In this document: positions 28,740-39,942 of the stretch, piece by piece | Position numbering within the stretch: position 1 is the stretch's first letter | How the letters are laid out: the number at the start of each line of letters is the position of its first letter | Assembly (NCBI GenBank): GCA_030374765.1 | Contig: JARGXX010000051.1 | Span: forward strand, 1 to 46,846 | From: Agarophyton chilense | Taxonomy: Eukaryota; Rhodophyta; Florideophyceae; Gracilariales; Gracilariaceae | Reading direction: 5' to 3' | DNA: 46,846 bases | Notes under the pieces: generated by a model | The model's database searches: none | The model's input: only the letters and a program-made list of their open reading frames with translations | Told to the model about the DNA's origin: nothing | Made by a program: the position numbers and the translations under genes

Positions 28740-31363
28740 AAGACGGAGAAAGAAACCTCGGTCACGAAATCACAGGAAAGGGTGATGTAGTCCACACCAC
28801 ACGATAACAAAGAAGAAGCGAGCTGTCCTAAACATAGTAGCGTTGCTATATTTTTGTTACGTTGTGAATGGCAATTATTTCTTGGAAAGATTTTGCTCCG
28901 AGTGGCGGACGCATGTTGAGTGGTTCGAAACTCTGTCAGAATGGCGGGAGTCCACGCCGGCAACAGAATTGTTCACCTTACCCACCCCACTTGAAGGTGA
29001 ACAATTGAAGCGGCAACCCCTGCATCTGCAGGCCGTTGTTGTTCGAATATTTTCTCTCTCAGGACACGGAATGACGCGCCCAGAGGGCACCAGAAATCCT
29101 TCAAATAAAAGGCCCATGTACCTCGCGCCCAGCTTGCAGTGGCATCATCTTCATCTAGCACGTGAATACCCCGGCCGAGCTTTGATGGTAACGGTCTCAA
29201 GAGCGACAAAAAAGCAATAGCTGTGGTCCAAATTCGTTTCGGAGCCGACATTCACATTCGACTTGACAAATCCTGTGCTCATGCCCAACGCTGTCTGCCT
29301 GTTGGAGCAGCCGCCGCATTCCTGTGCAAGCGCTCACGATGCAAGATAGTAGCCTAGCATCGCATTATCTGCCAACCACTACAATGTATTAGCATTTCAT
29401 CCAACCGTTTAGAACCAGCACCCAGCCCACTGGTGCTCACCCCGACGCAGTAACGCTACTGAAGCTATTCTCTTCTCTCCACTGCACTACAGAGTGCCCC
29501 GATCTGGTACGTTTTGAAGAATTGAGTTGAGTACCTGTACAATTTTAAACAATATCGCAATGCCCATGTCTATCTATGCCACAGGCACCAGCGATACGCT
29601 GTACCGCTGTGAAACACGTACAACATCCATCAGTGACGTACAGATTGACATAACCAGTACGTCACCTTAAGTGTCCGGAAGGTCGCATAGTATCCCTATA
29701 TAAATCCGGCACGTTATCCTCGGAGCTCTTCCGAGAGCTCCAGGCAGACCCTTTGTGCCGACTATTTCTTGTGTTGAGATCGCTCCCCACACTGCACACG
29801 TATGAACTTCAACAACATGTCCGAAGCTCAACTTACAACCGCATCCTTGCACAAAGGCCTTGTATCATTGTGTGATGCATGAAGACCAAGCCAAGTTCTA
29901 TCAGAGTGCAGTGAAAGAAACAGAAGACTTTTGAATACACCATGTCAATGATGATCGCGTAGAAACAGTCGGCCTTGGGTTGGGAAACAAAAGAGCACGG
30001 CGTTGAGCGTGCAAGAATGAAGCGACGAAACAAGAATCCGTGCTGGGCAAGTGCTACCGCGGGAGCCTCTCGGCATTTCAGAGCTTAAGATGTCTTATTA
30101 CACTGCATTTTGGTTGTTAGTCTTAATCTCGGGTCTATATTCAACCATTTATTGAAGCTTTCTTACAAGTACCTTTCAACAACGAACAACTCTTCTACTC
30201 TTAAAATTTCTGTTGCCACGAAAACTTAGTGCAAAATAAATATCTACTTATGATAAGCTGCTACGCAACCATAGCAGCTAATGCAGTTTGCAATTCATAT
30301 TAGTACAGAGATTCTGGGCACAATTCAGACTTTTTTGGGGCACAAGCTTCAGTATACAATCTGGCCCTTCATGCTGCGCGTGGGTGCTGCTGGAGCTTAC
30401 GGTGTCGCCACCGTGTGGAGAAAGGAACTTGTGCGCACTTGATGCAGAAGACGAAAGCCACAGTTTGAATAATAAGTCAATACTCAAACGGCGGCATTGG
30501 TGGTATTTTCATTCCCCAGAACTCTCACATCTGTATCAAGGGTCCCATCCGTATTGCACTCGGTTCACGTTTTGGAACGTAGAGCCGTCCCGAGCAGTCT
30601 ACTCCCAGTGAATCAGTCACGTTCTTTAACGCTGTGCAGACATTGTGCATCCTTCCAGCCAATCACTCAAAAAAAGTATGAAGTTTCTTGTATGGAAGAG
30701 TGCCTATTCCGAGAACATTGCTTCCTAGCGATAAGAGAATCGGCGGTGTGCGCGTACTGATTGTATTAAAAGCGGTGTGACGATGAATCGAAGATCTGAA
30801 TGAACTGGTCTGTCCGATCAATTTCAAAGACAACGTAAACATGACCGGTCGCGAAGAGTGATCAAGGAACATGAAAAAAATATCGTTGCATGTGTAACAA
30901 ATAGAGCCCTTGACGTCGAGCACGGTTTTCGCCCAGCTCCTGTCAGTCCTGTGTGCCATCAGACTGGACGGTGATCCGAATCCAAGCTGTCCGCTGTCGG
31001 CAGCGATGCTGTGTCGGAGCAACTGCGAAATATGCTGCAACGAACTGCAGTTTGTGCGAACCAAAGCACTCTTTAAGCAGCCACCGAGTCTGCTGCTCTC
31101 ATTTCTACGAGGTTGAGATAACTGGGCCTTTTCCCGCCACAATGACGGAATTCTGTCTACTGGCTTTTAGCGATTTGAAAATGGGGGGGAGGAAAACAAT
31201 TTCGTAGATGAAAAATGCGCCACACAGCTGTAACAAAATCTTGCGCACAATCGCAGGCCTTTCCTAGCGACATAAGTAGGAGATATTCTTGAGTTAGGCG
31301 CAAACGGCACTCATAAAGCGCTTCAGACTGACGGCTCATAGACCTCACGCAAAGCATGCCACA
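28740..31363. other. 2.6 kb without a recognised gene
   Basis: Short frames only. The longest are 30663-31142 (minus, 159 codons) and 28843-29220 (plus, 125 codons), with no domain that I recognise. A promoter-like segment lies at 29633-29741. Part may be host intergenic DNA that received E3. Confidence 0.4.
29633..29741 (+). promoter_or_regulatory. Promoter-like segment: paired palindrome, TATA box, hairpin
   Basis: A perfect 9-bp inverted pair gtgacgtac/gtacgtcac (29633-29641 and 29657-29665), containing TGACGTA cores as bZIP sites do, is followed by TATATAAAT at 29697-29705. About 17 bp further is a perfect hairpin, ggagctct-tccg-agagctcc (29722-29741). The next ATG, at 29802, opens only 26 codons. 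The gene served is not identified. Confidence 0.4.
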
Positions 31364-31368
31364 GTAAC
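31364..31368. repeat. Target-site duplication of E3, left (gtaac)
   Basis: Repeated at 38071-38075. Confidence 0.93.
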
Positions 31369-31548
31369 TGTCGGGCACGTGTAGCGCGCATGCGCCACAC
31401 GTGTCGACGTAGTGCATAACGAGCTCGCCGCCGCTCGCGCCCGATATTTTAGAGGCGCGAGAGCGGCGGCGGCTCTTAAGGAAAAAGGTAGGCAACAGTG
31501 GGAAGAAAAGAAAAGGATACGCTTGCCCCTACAGACAAGCGCTTTTCA
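31369..31548 (+). repeat. E3 5' LTR
   Basis: 180 bp, TG...CA. It contains a GC-rich gagctcgccgccgctcgcgcc segment in 31420-31440 and a mirrored gagagcggcggcggctc at 31460-31476, which can pair. Confidence 0.93.
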
Positions 31549-32100
31549 TGGTACCGCATCCAAGGTCTGACATCGAGAGAAAAATGGCAGTCCTCACAGG
31601 TACATGTTGTGTTCGATGGCGCGGCAACTTCAGATGTTGCGCGCTTTTTCTTTGCGTACGAAAACTTTGTCACCCTAGGCAAGTCCGACGAGGATCGGGC
31701 AGTGCAGCTGTTATGCCACCTCGAGGGTGACGCGTTTGACTTCTACAACCGCAATTTCGCTGTTGATGGCAGTCTCACTAGCGCAGCGAGCAATTACGGT
31801 TTTATAAAGGCTAGGATGAATACGGAGTTCAAACGGACTCCAAAGCCGGAAGATGAAGTTCATGAGGCCGTTTCCGGACGACTCGACCCTGCCGATATTC
31901 AGAGGTCGCTTTTGCAGTTAGAAGCTCTCTACAAAAGAGTTGGGTTCAACGAAACCGCGTCGTTTGGACTTTTTTGCAACGCAGTCGCCGCCGTTCCACA
32001 CATGGCGCAGTTCGTGATGTTCGGGCTCCGGATGACTATCAGTCGTTGAAAAAGGCTATAAAAGATTACGAAAGCGGCCGAAGGCATTTTTGTCTCCGCC
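31498..32100 (+). pseudogene. E3 gag capsid region, frameshifted
   Basis: Capsid-like sequence in frame 1: VHVVFDGAATSDVARFFFAY, DEDRAVQLLCHLEGDAFDFY, SLLQLEALYKRVGFN. The frame is open back through the primer-binding site into the LTR without an ATG. A good ATG (aaaATGG) sits at 31584 one frame away, so an indel probably follows the start. Near 32000 the reading moves to another frame (DDYQSLKKAIKDYESG) and by 32090 to the pol frame. Three shifts in total would block Gag synthesis. Confidence 0.8.
31549..31565 (+). promoter_or_regulatory. E3 primer-binding site
   Basis: TGGTACCGCATCC directly follows the LTR. It starts with TGG as expected for tRNA priming. Confidence 0.75.
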
Positions 32101-35100
32101 TGATCTTAGTGTCTCACCTCAGGTGCCAACGAGGAAGATACTCCGCCGTGCCGATGCTCCGTCCGGAACTGCACAGCAGTTGGAGAGCAAGGTGGACCAG
32201 TTGGCGGGAGAGTTCGAAGAGCTGACAATGCTCGTGAAGAAAAAGTTCGAGGGTCCATCGGGATTATCTGACAAGGACTGGACTTGCAGTTACTGCAACA
32301 AGCCCGGTCATGGAGCGAACCGCTGCCCATCTAACCCTCACTGTAATACGAGGTGTAGACGATGCGGCAAGTTTGGCCATCAGGAAGAGACCTGTTGGTC
32401 TAAATCGAAGCAGGAAGAGAAGCGAGCAGTTGGGTTCAGTGGAGTGAAGTCGGAATCCGCAGAAGGACTGAAGATCAAGAAGAATGAAGAAAAAGATCAT
32501 GTGGCCGTGGTACAGGAAGCTCCGGCCGTGAAAGATGTGGTCGCCGCAGCGAAGAGGAACGCAGACGGTGAGGCCCTACCGAAGCAGCCCCGGACTGGAA
32601 TCATGGGCATTGATGCCTTGGTTAACAAGAGCCGTGGAGCCTTTCGCAAGGTTGCTGCCCTGAAGGGCAAGAAGAAATCGAGGAAACCGAAGAAGGGCAA
32701 AGGGACAGCACAAGGCCTCCAGGACCAGGTGGGCAAGTATAATGTGATGGCCGAGTTGGCCTATGCCTCGTCTGGCCTAAGCTTTGGCCAGTTGTTGCGT
32801 GGGGATGCCGATGAGGCAAGGAAGCGGTTGAAGCACCTATTGTCGGGGAAAGTTCCGATAAGGCACGCTTCCGTCCTCCATGCCACTAGCCTACCACTTC
32901 GCCTGAAGGTAGTGGCCATCAAGCTGTACGGAACTGACGCCAATGCCCTCTTGGATTCGGGGGCAGTTCCGAACCTCCTGTCCTGGGAGATGTGTGACCA
33001 TTTGACCCTGACGCCCTCGCCGACGAGCAGGAGGGTGACGGTGGCCGATGGGAGTGCCGCAGACGTTCTGGGTTGCGTGAACGGAGTTTCAGTTTCATTT
33101 GGGAAGATGGGAGTCCCCTTGGACTTCTTGGTGGTGAACAATACGCCGTTCGATGTGATAATTGGATGCCCGACCCTCGAGGCCCTGCAAGCTCAGCTAG
33201 ACTTTAGCAGACGGCAGGTGAGCCTCATGATCGGGGCGGAACAAGTCCTGTTGCAGTTGTACAATGAGCCACCGGTGGTGGACGGAGCTCGCACCGATTG
33301 CGAGGACTTTGTGTCGCCGGACGACTCGGAACCGGATGTGTTTCCCGCTGAGTCTGGATCTTCCAGTTCCGGCTCAGCGGGCGAGTCAGAGAGCGAGTCG
33401 GAGTTGGTACTAGCAGTACTCGACAGGGAGCCTCATGAGCCTGACCTGGCGGGCGTCGATTCAGACGTCCCATCGTCAGGGGAAGACGAAGAGAGTGCAC
33501 GGTCGGCGTTGTTGTCCTCGAAGATGGCGCACCTGCGCCCAGACGTTCAGAAGCAGATGACGGACTCCCTGAAGGAGACCGACATTATTGCCTGGAGTAG
33601 TGGCGATCTCAGTCCAGCGGATGTGCCCGTTAAGCACAGTTTTGAGCTGACGGACGAGAAGCCGCTCTACTCAAAGGTGCGAAGGATGCCCCCGAGGCAC
33701 AACGCCGTGATCAGGAAAGAAGTGAATGAGCTATTGAAGACGGGAATCATTACCCCGTCCAGCTCTGCTTGGTCCTTTCCAGTGGTCATAGCGACCAAGA
33801 AGGATGGCAATCCGAGGTTCTGCGTTGATTACCGACAGCTGAACCGGGTGATGAAGCCAGACCGCTGGCCTCTCCCGAAGATTGAAGAGATCTTCGACGA
33901 CCTCGTTGGGTCGAAGGTCTTCACGACGTTAGACCTTTTCACAGGTTACTGGCAGGTCTGCATGTCGGAGGCCTGCAAAGAAAAGACGACGTTCGTCTGT
34001 CGTTACGGCACCTACAAGTTTGAGGTGATGCCGTTCGGGCTGATGAATGCCCCCTCTACATTTCAGAGAATGATGGATGAGGTGTTGCGGGACCTGCCCT
34101 TCGTTATGGTGTACGTTGACGACGTCGTCATCTTCTCCAAGACGATGGATGAGCACCTGGCCCATTGTCGGGAGGTGTTCCGCAGGATTGGTCTCGCTAG
34201 TTTGAAGGTGAAGGTGACGAAGTGTAGCTTCGCACAATCTGAGATCAAACTCCTTGGCCATGTGATTGATGGGAACGGCATCCGGGTGGACGTTGATAAG
34301 ATCGCCGACATTGTGGAGGCCCCCGTCCCGAGAAACAAGACAGAGCTCAGGAGCTTCCTTGGTCTGGCGGGGTACTATCGAAGATTCATCAGAGACTTCG
34401 CCAAGAGTTCGGCGGTGCTGCATGCCGCCACTTCGGCGAAGAAGAAGTTCGAGTGGAACCCCGAGATGCAGGTCGCGTTTGAGGATCTCAAAAAGAAAAT
34501 GACGACGCCGCCGGTGCTAACCTTTCCCGACTTCGACTCTCCTTTCATTGTCGAGACTGATGCTTCGGGTGTGGCATTGGGGGCTGTCCTCAGCCAAAAG
34601 AAAGAGGATGGGAAAGTGCACCCCATCCAGTACGCGTCTAGGTCTATGACGCCTGCGGAGAGGAACTATGCTACCTGTGAGAGGGAGGCATTGGCAGTTG
34701 TGTTCGCCCTGAAGAAGTTTCGGGTGTACCTGCTGTCGTCAGTCCCCTTCACGGTTCTTACCGATCACCAGGCCCTTCAGTATGCCTTCCGGAAGAAGGA
34801 TGTGCATGGAAGGTTGGCAAGGTGGCTGGACCTATTTGCGGAGTACGAGTTTGAAATCAAATACCGCCCGGGAGTCGCCAATGGGGCCCCCGATTACTTG
34901 TCGCGGATCCAGGCCGAGGAGAAGGGACCTGGACGTGATGAAACCGGACGAGAACAAGGGTTAGTCGCGACCATTACTTGGTCGGACCCGCGTTTGGACG
35001 GACTGGAAGAAGGGCTGCTAAACGTCGCGAGGTTTCTCTCCGGGGCCCTCGTGCACGAAGAAGATGCGGACGCAAGGAGAGCCGTCCGTAGAAGGGCGAA

Positions 35101-36274
35101 GTCGTTCATGTTGTGGAACAACACTTTGTTTCACAGGGAGGCCGGAGGTCTCCGCGCCGTCCCACCGATGGGGGAGCGTGGAAAAGTGATTCAGATGTTC
35201 CATGATGACATTGGTCACTGTGATGTCGCTGCGACACGGAGATTCATCCGGGAAAGGTTCTGGTGGCCGGGCGTCCTCAAGGACGTGACCTCGTACGTGC
35301 GTGGATGTTACCAGTGTCAGAGGGCGGCAAGGCTGCCCACCTATCGCACTAACCTCCGCACCCCTGTCAGCGGACTCTTCGAGACGGTCTCCCTGGACTT
35401 CGCAGGTCCGTTTCCAGCGTCAAAGGGGAAGAAGAAGTTCCTCATCATCGCGGTGGAGCACTTGACTGGGTGGCCCATAGCACGGGTCACCAAAACCTCG
35501 GTCGCAGACACGGTGGTCGAGTTTGTGAAGGAATAAATAGTTCGTCCATTTGGCCCTCCTCGCACGGTTGTCTCTGATAACGCGAATGCGTTCACGGCGG
35601 GTGTTGTCGAGGCGTTCAATAAGAAGCACGGGATATCTTGGAGGACAGTGCTCCCCTATGCCCCGATGGCAAACGGTAGGGCGGAGAGGATGGTCGGGAC
35701 GATCAAAGGCGCGGTGAAGAAGATCGTATTACAAGGAACGCTGGACTGGGAAAAGGCCCTGCCCAGCGTCTTGTACGGGTATCGTAGGAGAGACCGAAGG
35801 GTGGTGCCGTCTCCTTTCGAGCTATTGTACGGGGTTCGCCCCCGCATGATGGCGACGGATGCCGTGGCACTGTTGCCCTGCGCCACTCCGAGCCAAAGAG
35901 CACTGGAGGTCTTGAGCATGAGCGGAGAGCGGTCAATGATGGTTGCGAGATCCAGCAACCCCCAGCTGACGAAGGGGAAGATCGAGAAGTACGTGGTGGG
36001 AGAAGAAGTGCTGGTAGCGCACGGTCCGGCGTTCAACAAGGCCAAGGAGTGGCCCGCTTTCGACTCCTACTACTATGGCCGATGCAGGGTTGTGAAAGCT
36101 GCTCATCCGCGCTACGAGCTGCAGTCCTCGACCGGGCGGGTCACTCGCAGTGCCATACACGCGAGGAGGCTGAAGACGTACAGATGTCAGCCTCCGCACC
36201 TGCAGAGACCAGTGTCGCCCGTCTCGTGCTGCTGCAGCGCGAAGCACGGACCGGTTCACTGTGGAAGTCAGTAG
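32090..36274 (+). pseudogene. E3 nucleocapsid-protease-RT-RNaseH-integrase with one stop
   Basis: A single frame of about 1,395 codons with TAA at 35534-35536. In order: two C-x2-C-x4-H-x4-C knuckles (CSYCNKPGHGANRC, CRRCGKFGHQEETC); a Lys-rich linker; protease LLDSGAVPNLLSW; an acidic Ser/Glu region; RT with FTTLDLFTGYWQ and YVDDVVIFS; RNase H VETDASGVALGAVLSQ and DYLSRI; integrase H-x3-H and CYQCQR, SLDFAGPFP (Asp), VVSDNANAF (Asp), GRAERM (Glu). The nonsense codon lies between the two Asp residues. Without it every catalytic residue would be in place. The coding GC is higher than in neighbouring elements. Confidence 0.95.
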
Positions 36275-36315
36275 CACCGGTAGGAAGAGAAGTGGTCGAA
36301 GGTCTTTGTTCCGAA

Positions 36316-36657
36316 CCTAAGTGAAGGCGGACAAGCCACGAAGCGCGAAAGAAGAAGAAGCTTGGATCTGAACCTAAGTAATGATGGACAAGCCATAAAG
36401 CGCGGAAGAAGAAGAAGCTTGGATCCGAACCTAAGTGATGGTGGACAAGCCATAAAGCGCGGAAGAAGAAGAAGCTTGGATCCGAACCTAAGTGATGGTG
36501 GACAAGCCATAAAGCGCGGAAGAAGAAGAACCTGGAATCCGAACCTAAGTAAATGTGGACAAGCCATGAAGCGCAGGCGAAGATGACGCTTGGATCCGAA
36601 ACTCAGTGAAGGTGGACAAGCCCAGCGTGCAGCGAAGAAAAAAGCTCAAACCCGAGA
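36316..36657 (+). repeat. 57-bp tandem repeat after pol
   Basis: Units start at 36316, 36373, 36430, 36487, 36544 and 36601 with cctaagt (actcagt in the last), at exact 57-bp spacing. A diverged unit is near 36706. In the pol frame each unit reads NLSDGGQAIKRGRRRSLDP-like, a basic 19-residue repeat, open from 36293 to 36586. Confidence 0.9.
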
Positions 36658-36924
36658 GAACATTAACGAGCCGAAACAGCAGAAGAAGAAAGAAGTTGGG
36701 TCCGAACCTAAGTGAAGGTGGAAAAGCCATGGAACGTTAGAGAAGAAGAATCTTTAGGACGCATAAGGCTGAGCTAAAGCCGAAGAAAATTTGAGACTAG
36801 ATTCAAGCTGAAGAAAGGCGGACTAGTGATGACAGGGTGTGTAAAGTTCTCTTATCTCGGTCACGTAGGGATGCTCCCCTCCGCAGAGTCGAAAGAACTC
36901 CTTGCAGAGGCTAGAAGATACCGC
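36658..36924. other. E3 3' non-coding
   Basis: Purine-rich, decayed repeat-like sequence leading to the antisense ORF end. No gene. Confidence 0.5.
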
Positions 36925-37920
36925 TCAGTGCCGTAGAAGATTAAGCGGTTGACGGGTCGGAGAAGAAATAGACTCTGATATTTCTACAGGTGACGGAGGT
37001 GGCGGGTGGAGCTGCGTCATTGGAACTACAGGAAGAGAAGAGGTGTCGCAAGTACTGGCACGGACAGAGATTATGTTCAGGTGATGACTGGCCGTTGCCA
37101 CCCGTTTCACATTGGGCGAAGGGTAACCCCGCGTCGATGAGGCTGACGCACGAGAATTCTTTGCGCTCCGCGTTGGTCCAGCGGCCGTCATTTGGGCAGT
37201 AGTAAACCGCCGCTGCGCGGGTGAATGACCACTGTGGTCAGCATGCGGTTCTTCACGACCTTGTGCAGAGGAAGCTGAAGATCGAGCTGTCGGTTGGAAT
37301 GCTCGAGATTCAGAGAGTTGCGAGGTACCTTTGCACCTATGCCCTTCTCGAAGATGCTTTTGGTTGCAAGCACGCGGATGCTGATGCACGGTCAAAAAAA
37401 AGAGTTTGGTAGGCTGCGTGGAGGACGATGTAGTCCTCGGACTTACCGGATTGAAGGAAGGAGAGACAGGAGTCGAGGTGTCTTGCTCACTGCTCCTAGA
37501 CCTCTCTTCCTGGCGCGAGGCCTTGCGGCGCGCTCTGTAGGCAGCCCGCAGTCGACCCTTGTCGCCCTGCGCCACCCCGTTCGGAAGCTTAAGAGTTACC
37601 GGAGCTATCTCTGATTCCGGCGGCGCTGGGGCATGGGGACTACGGGCGTTCATCGCGCGTCGCGGCATCGTGGGGAGGAAGGAGTAAGGAAGCTGTGGGG
37701 GCCGCCGTAAAGGACGGGAGAAGGTGGAGCAGTCGTGGGTTGCGCGGTGGTTGAGCTTAGAGGAAAGTGGGGAGCGACGACGCGCGCAAGATATTAGTGC
37801 GCGGTTGCTCCAGCAGACAGTGCGGGCTGGAGGTTGGCGGTTCCTTCCACTTGTCCTGTGCCACGGTGGCGCAGGCTTTGGGGGGGACCGTGTCGGGCAC
37901 GTGTAGCGCGCATGCGCCAC
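36925..37920 (-). CDS. E3 antisense ORF, up to 331 codons, unknown
   Basis: Open on the minus strand from inside the 3' LTR (GTG at 37920) to 36925. The first ATG, at 37668, gives about 248 residues (MPRRAMNARSPHAPAP). The protein is rich in Ser, Arg, Pro and Thr, with a basic stretch (RLRAAYRARRKASRQEERSR) and a Pro-rich end. Another minus frame (37188-37373) has more ordinary protein composition, so a shift may be hidden. It sits between pol and the 3' LTR, opposite to pol, as in E2. I recognise no family. Antisense transcription from the LTR would be needed. Confidence 0.4.
   Translation of the reverse strand: MAHARYTCPTRSPPKPAPPWHRTSGRNRQPPARTVCWSNRALISCARRRSPLSSKLNHRATHDCSTFSRPLRRPPQLPYSFLPTMPRRAMNARSPHAPAPPESEIAPVTLKLPNGVAQGDKGRLRAAYRARRKASRQEERSRSSEQDTSTPVSPSFNPVSPRTTSSSTQPTKLFFLTVHQHPRACNQKHLREGHRCKGTSQLSESRAFQPTARSSASSAQGREEPHADHSGHSPAQRRFTTAQMTAAGPTRSAKNSRASASSTRGYPSPNVKRVATASHHLNIISVRASTCDTSSLPVVPMTQLHPPPPSPVEISESISSPTRQPLNLLRH
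37880..37890 (+). promoter_or_regulatory. E3 polypurine tract
   Basis: A ggggggg run followed by accg immediately before the 3' LTR. Confidence 0.65.
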
Positions 37921-38070
37921 ACGTGTCGACGTAGTGCATAACGAGCTCGCCGCCGCTCGCGCCCGATATTTTAGAGGCGTGAGAGCGGCGGCGGCTCTTA
38001 AGGAAAAAGGTAGGCAACAGTGGGAAGGAAAGAAAAGGGTACGCTTGCCCCTACAGACAAGCGCTTTTCA
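37891..38070 (+). repeat. E3 3' LTR
   Basis: 180 bp, with three transitions from the 5' LTR. Confidence 0.95.
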
Positions 38071-38075
38071 GTAAC
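38071..38075. repeat. Target-site duplication of E3, right (gtaac)
   Basis: Matches 31364-31368. Confidence 0.93.
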
Positions 38076-38180
38076 TATGAAAATTACGGTTTGCAAATGT
38101 TATGCAACCTTCATCGCTACGGTTAGGCTGGCGCCTTGCTGTAAATATATTCATATAGAAATAGCAGGGATTTACTAATG

Positions 38181-38399
38181 TGTCAGCCTAATGCGTTGTT
38201 GGAAATTGTATGTGACCAATCAGGTACACCTACATATACTTCCTGACTGTGACGGACAACGGTGGTCGTTCTCTTTACTCTTGGGTGCGACGCCGGTCGA
38301 GACTATGTCTAGTGCAGTGTTGCACGTGTGTCTCGTGTGTGTGCAGTCTAGCTGCGCTGAAAAACTGCCATCAGCGTGGGTTGTTTGTGCAGTCTAGCA
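38181..38399 (-). repeat. Copia-3 3' LTR (inferred)
   Basis: It starts TGTCAGCC and ends AGTCTAGCA on the plus strand, so it is TG...CA on the minus strand. It directly follows the RNase H end and a short purine run (gcagggaaa, minus). The 5' LTR is absent, so this rests on position and termini. Confidence 0.45.
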
Positions 38400-39942
38400 T
38401 TTCCCTGCACGATGATGGTAGTTTGGGGGTGGCGGCACGATGTTGAGGGCGTTTCGAAGTAGAGTGAACGTCTGTTTCTTGAGCGCTTTCGTCAGAATGT
38501 CTGCGAGCATGGATATGGTGGGGGTGTGCTGGATAAGGATGCGCTTGCTTTTGATGAGGTCATGGAGGTAATGTCTGCGGAGGTGGCAATACTTCCGGTG
38601 CTTGGTGGGGGCCGTTTGGTATGCTACCAAGATTGGGGCATTATTGTCCATGTGTAGTAGAGTCGCGGACTTCTGGGAGTAGCCGATGTAACACAGCAGT
38701 CGGGGCAGCCACATTGTTTGCTGAGAGGCCGCTGACGCCGCATGATACTCTGCTTCGCATATCGATAGAGCGATCGACTTCTGCTTTGTCGACTGCCACA
38801 TTACTGGGCTTTTTGTTAAGAGGTGTACTATCCCAGAGTATGACTTTCGATCTGACTCATTTGCGAAACCGCGTCTGCTTATGATACTAGAGTGGAAGGG
38901 GCGGCCTGCTTGTAGAGAATTACGTGGCTTATTGTGCCTTTGAGGTATTTCAGAGAGTAGCGGAGTTGTTCTCAATTCTTTTGTGTTGGAGCTTTCATGT
39001 TCGTAGCCAGGCGGCTTATAATGTGGGCTATGTCCGGTCTTGTGGAATCAGCTACATAGCGAAGCTCTCCAATTCTTTGGCGGTATGCGAATTCTTTCTC
39101 CGGTGGCAGTGCTGCAGATTGGTTGGGTGGATTTTTGGGGTTTGGTTCGATTTATGGGGTTGGTTTGGGACTACAGTGGAGAAGGTTGTGTTTTTCGAGG
39201 ATTGCAGGGATGGTATGAGGTTGGGAGATGTGGATGGCACGGTTTGGGAATCTTTCAATGCGCCAATTGAGAAAGAGTTTTGGTGGACCTAGTCGTCGTA
39301 TCTTGTATCTGGACCGGATAGTGTCGTAGAGATCATCTATCATGGACTTGAGTGGAGCAGCCGCTAAGAAGTCATCGATGGTCACGCTTATTATGATGGA
39401 GCCGTCCGATGTGATGCGGATGAAGAGGCAGGGATCGCTGTTAGTTTGAATGTAGCCTTTGCTTTTCAGGAATGATGCTAATGCCTCGGAGTATATGTGG
39501 GAGGCAGGAGGGATACCGCACAGGTTTCCTTTGAGTATCCCAGCTCGGCCCTTGTGTTTGTAGGAACCATCGAAGCGAGGGATTTTTCGCACGAATACAG
39601 GTGTGGAGTGTTCATATCGTTCGTGGGGGAATGCAGATGATATGTCAAACTGTTCTGGTTAAAGATGGAAAGCGGCAGCTAGACACATAATGGATCTGGT
39701 TGAGGTGCATTCAGCGGTGTAAGTTGTGACGCGGTCTGGATCAAAGTGTACATGTGGGAGCATGCGGTCGCCTCGCACGTTGCATCCTGCTTTGTGTCTT
39801 GTTGTAGAGCCATCATCCAATCGTTTGTAGCGGTAGGTCATTTTCAGTGGAATGGTCTTGGTTTGTGGTGGTAGTTCAGAGTTTGGAATCCATTCAATTG
39901 TTTCGTGTTTGTCTAGTGTTTCTAGTTCACCATCATGCCAAC
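38394..39942 (-). pseudogene. Copia-3: RT and RNase H of a second copia family, 5'-truncated
   Basis: The RT start (PLKMTYRYKRLDDGSTTRHK) lies near 39845. Frame 39841-39152 is broken once by TAA at 39659. It contains GILKGNLCGIPPASHIY, SDPCLFIRI and VTIDDFLAAAP, with Thr-Ile replacing the usual Tyr-Val of YVDD. After a shift come RIGELRYVADSTRPDIAHII and then RNase H (MWQSTKQKSIALSICEAEYH, MLADILTKAL) in 38394-38975. The style is the common plant/oomycete-type copia, unlike copia-1. Gag, protease and integrase are missing: the element is cut at 39943, where duplication copy B begins. Confidence 0.88.

Larger units (their letters stand above)
31369..38070 (+). mobile_element. E3: near-complete Ty3/gypsy retrotransposon, 6.7 kb
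   Basis: The LTRs are 180 bp (TGTCGGGCACG...CGCTTTTCA), flanked by gtaac. They differ at 3 positions, all transitions, so insertion is recent. Internal order is primer-binding site, gag, protease-RT-RNaseH-integrase in one frame, 57-bp repeats, an antisense ORF and a purine tract. All catalytic motifs are present; only a TAA in integrase and shifts in gag break it. The closest relatives by wording are oomycete- or algal-type gypsy elements without a chromodomain. A source copy elsewhere in the genome is likely. Confidence 0.95.

Noticed and set aside
31133..31142. E2F-like TTTTCCCGCC just before an ATG
   Set aside because: A single 8-bp match with only a 21-codon ORF after it; I would not link it to the Rb fragment.
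30663..31142. A 159-codon minus-strand frame
   Set aside because: No recognised domain and no duplicate to compare with; reported only in the gap description.
33929..34423. A 164-codon minus-strand frame in E3
   Set aside because: Antisense to the RT active-site region of E3.
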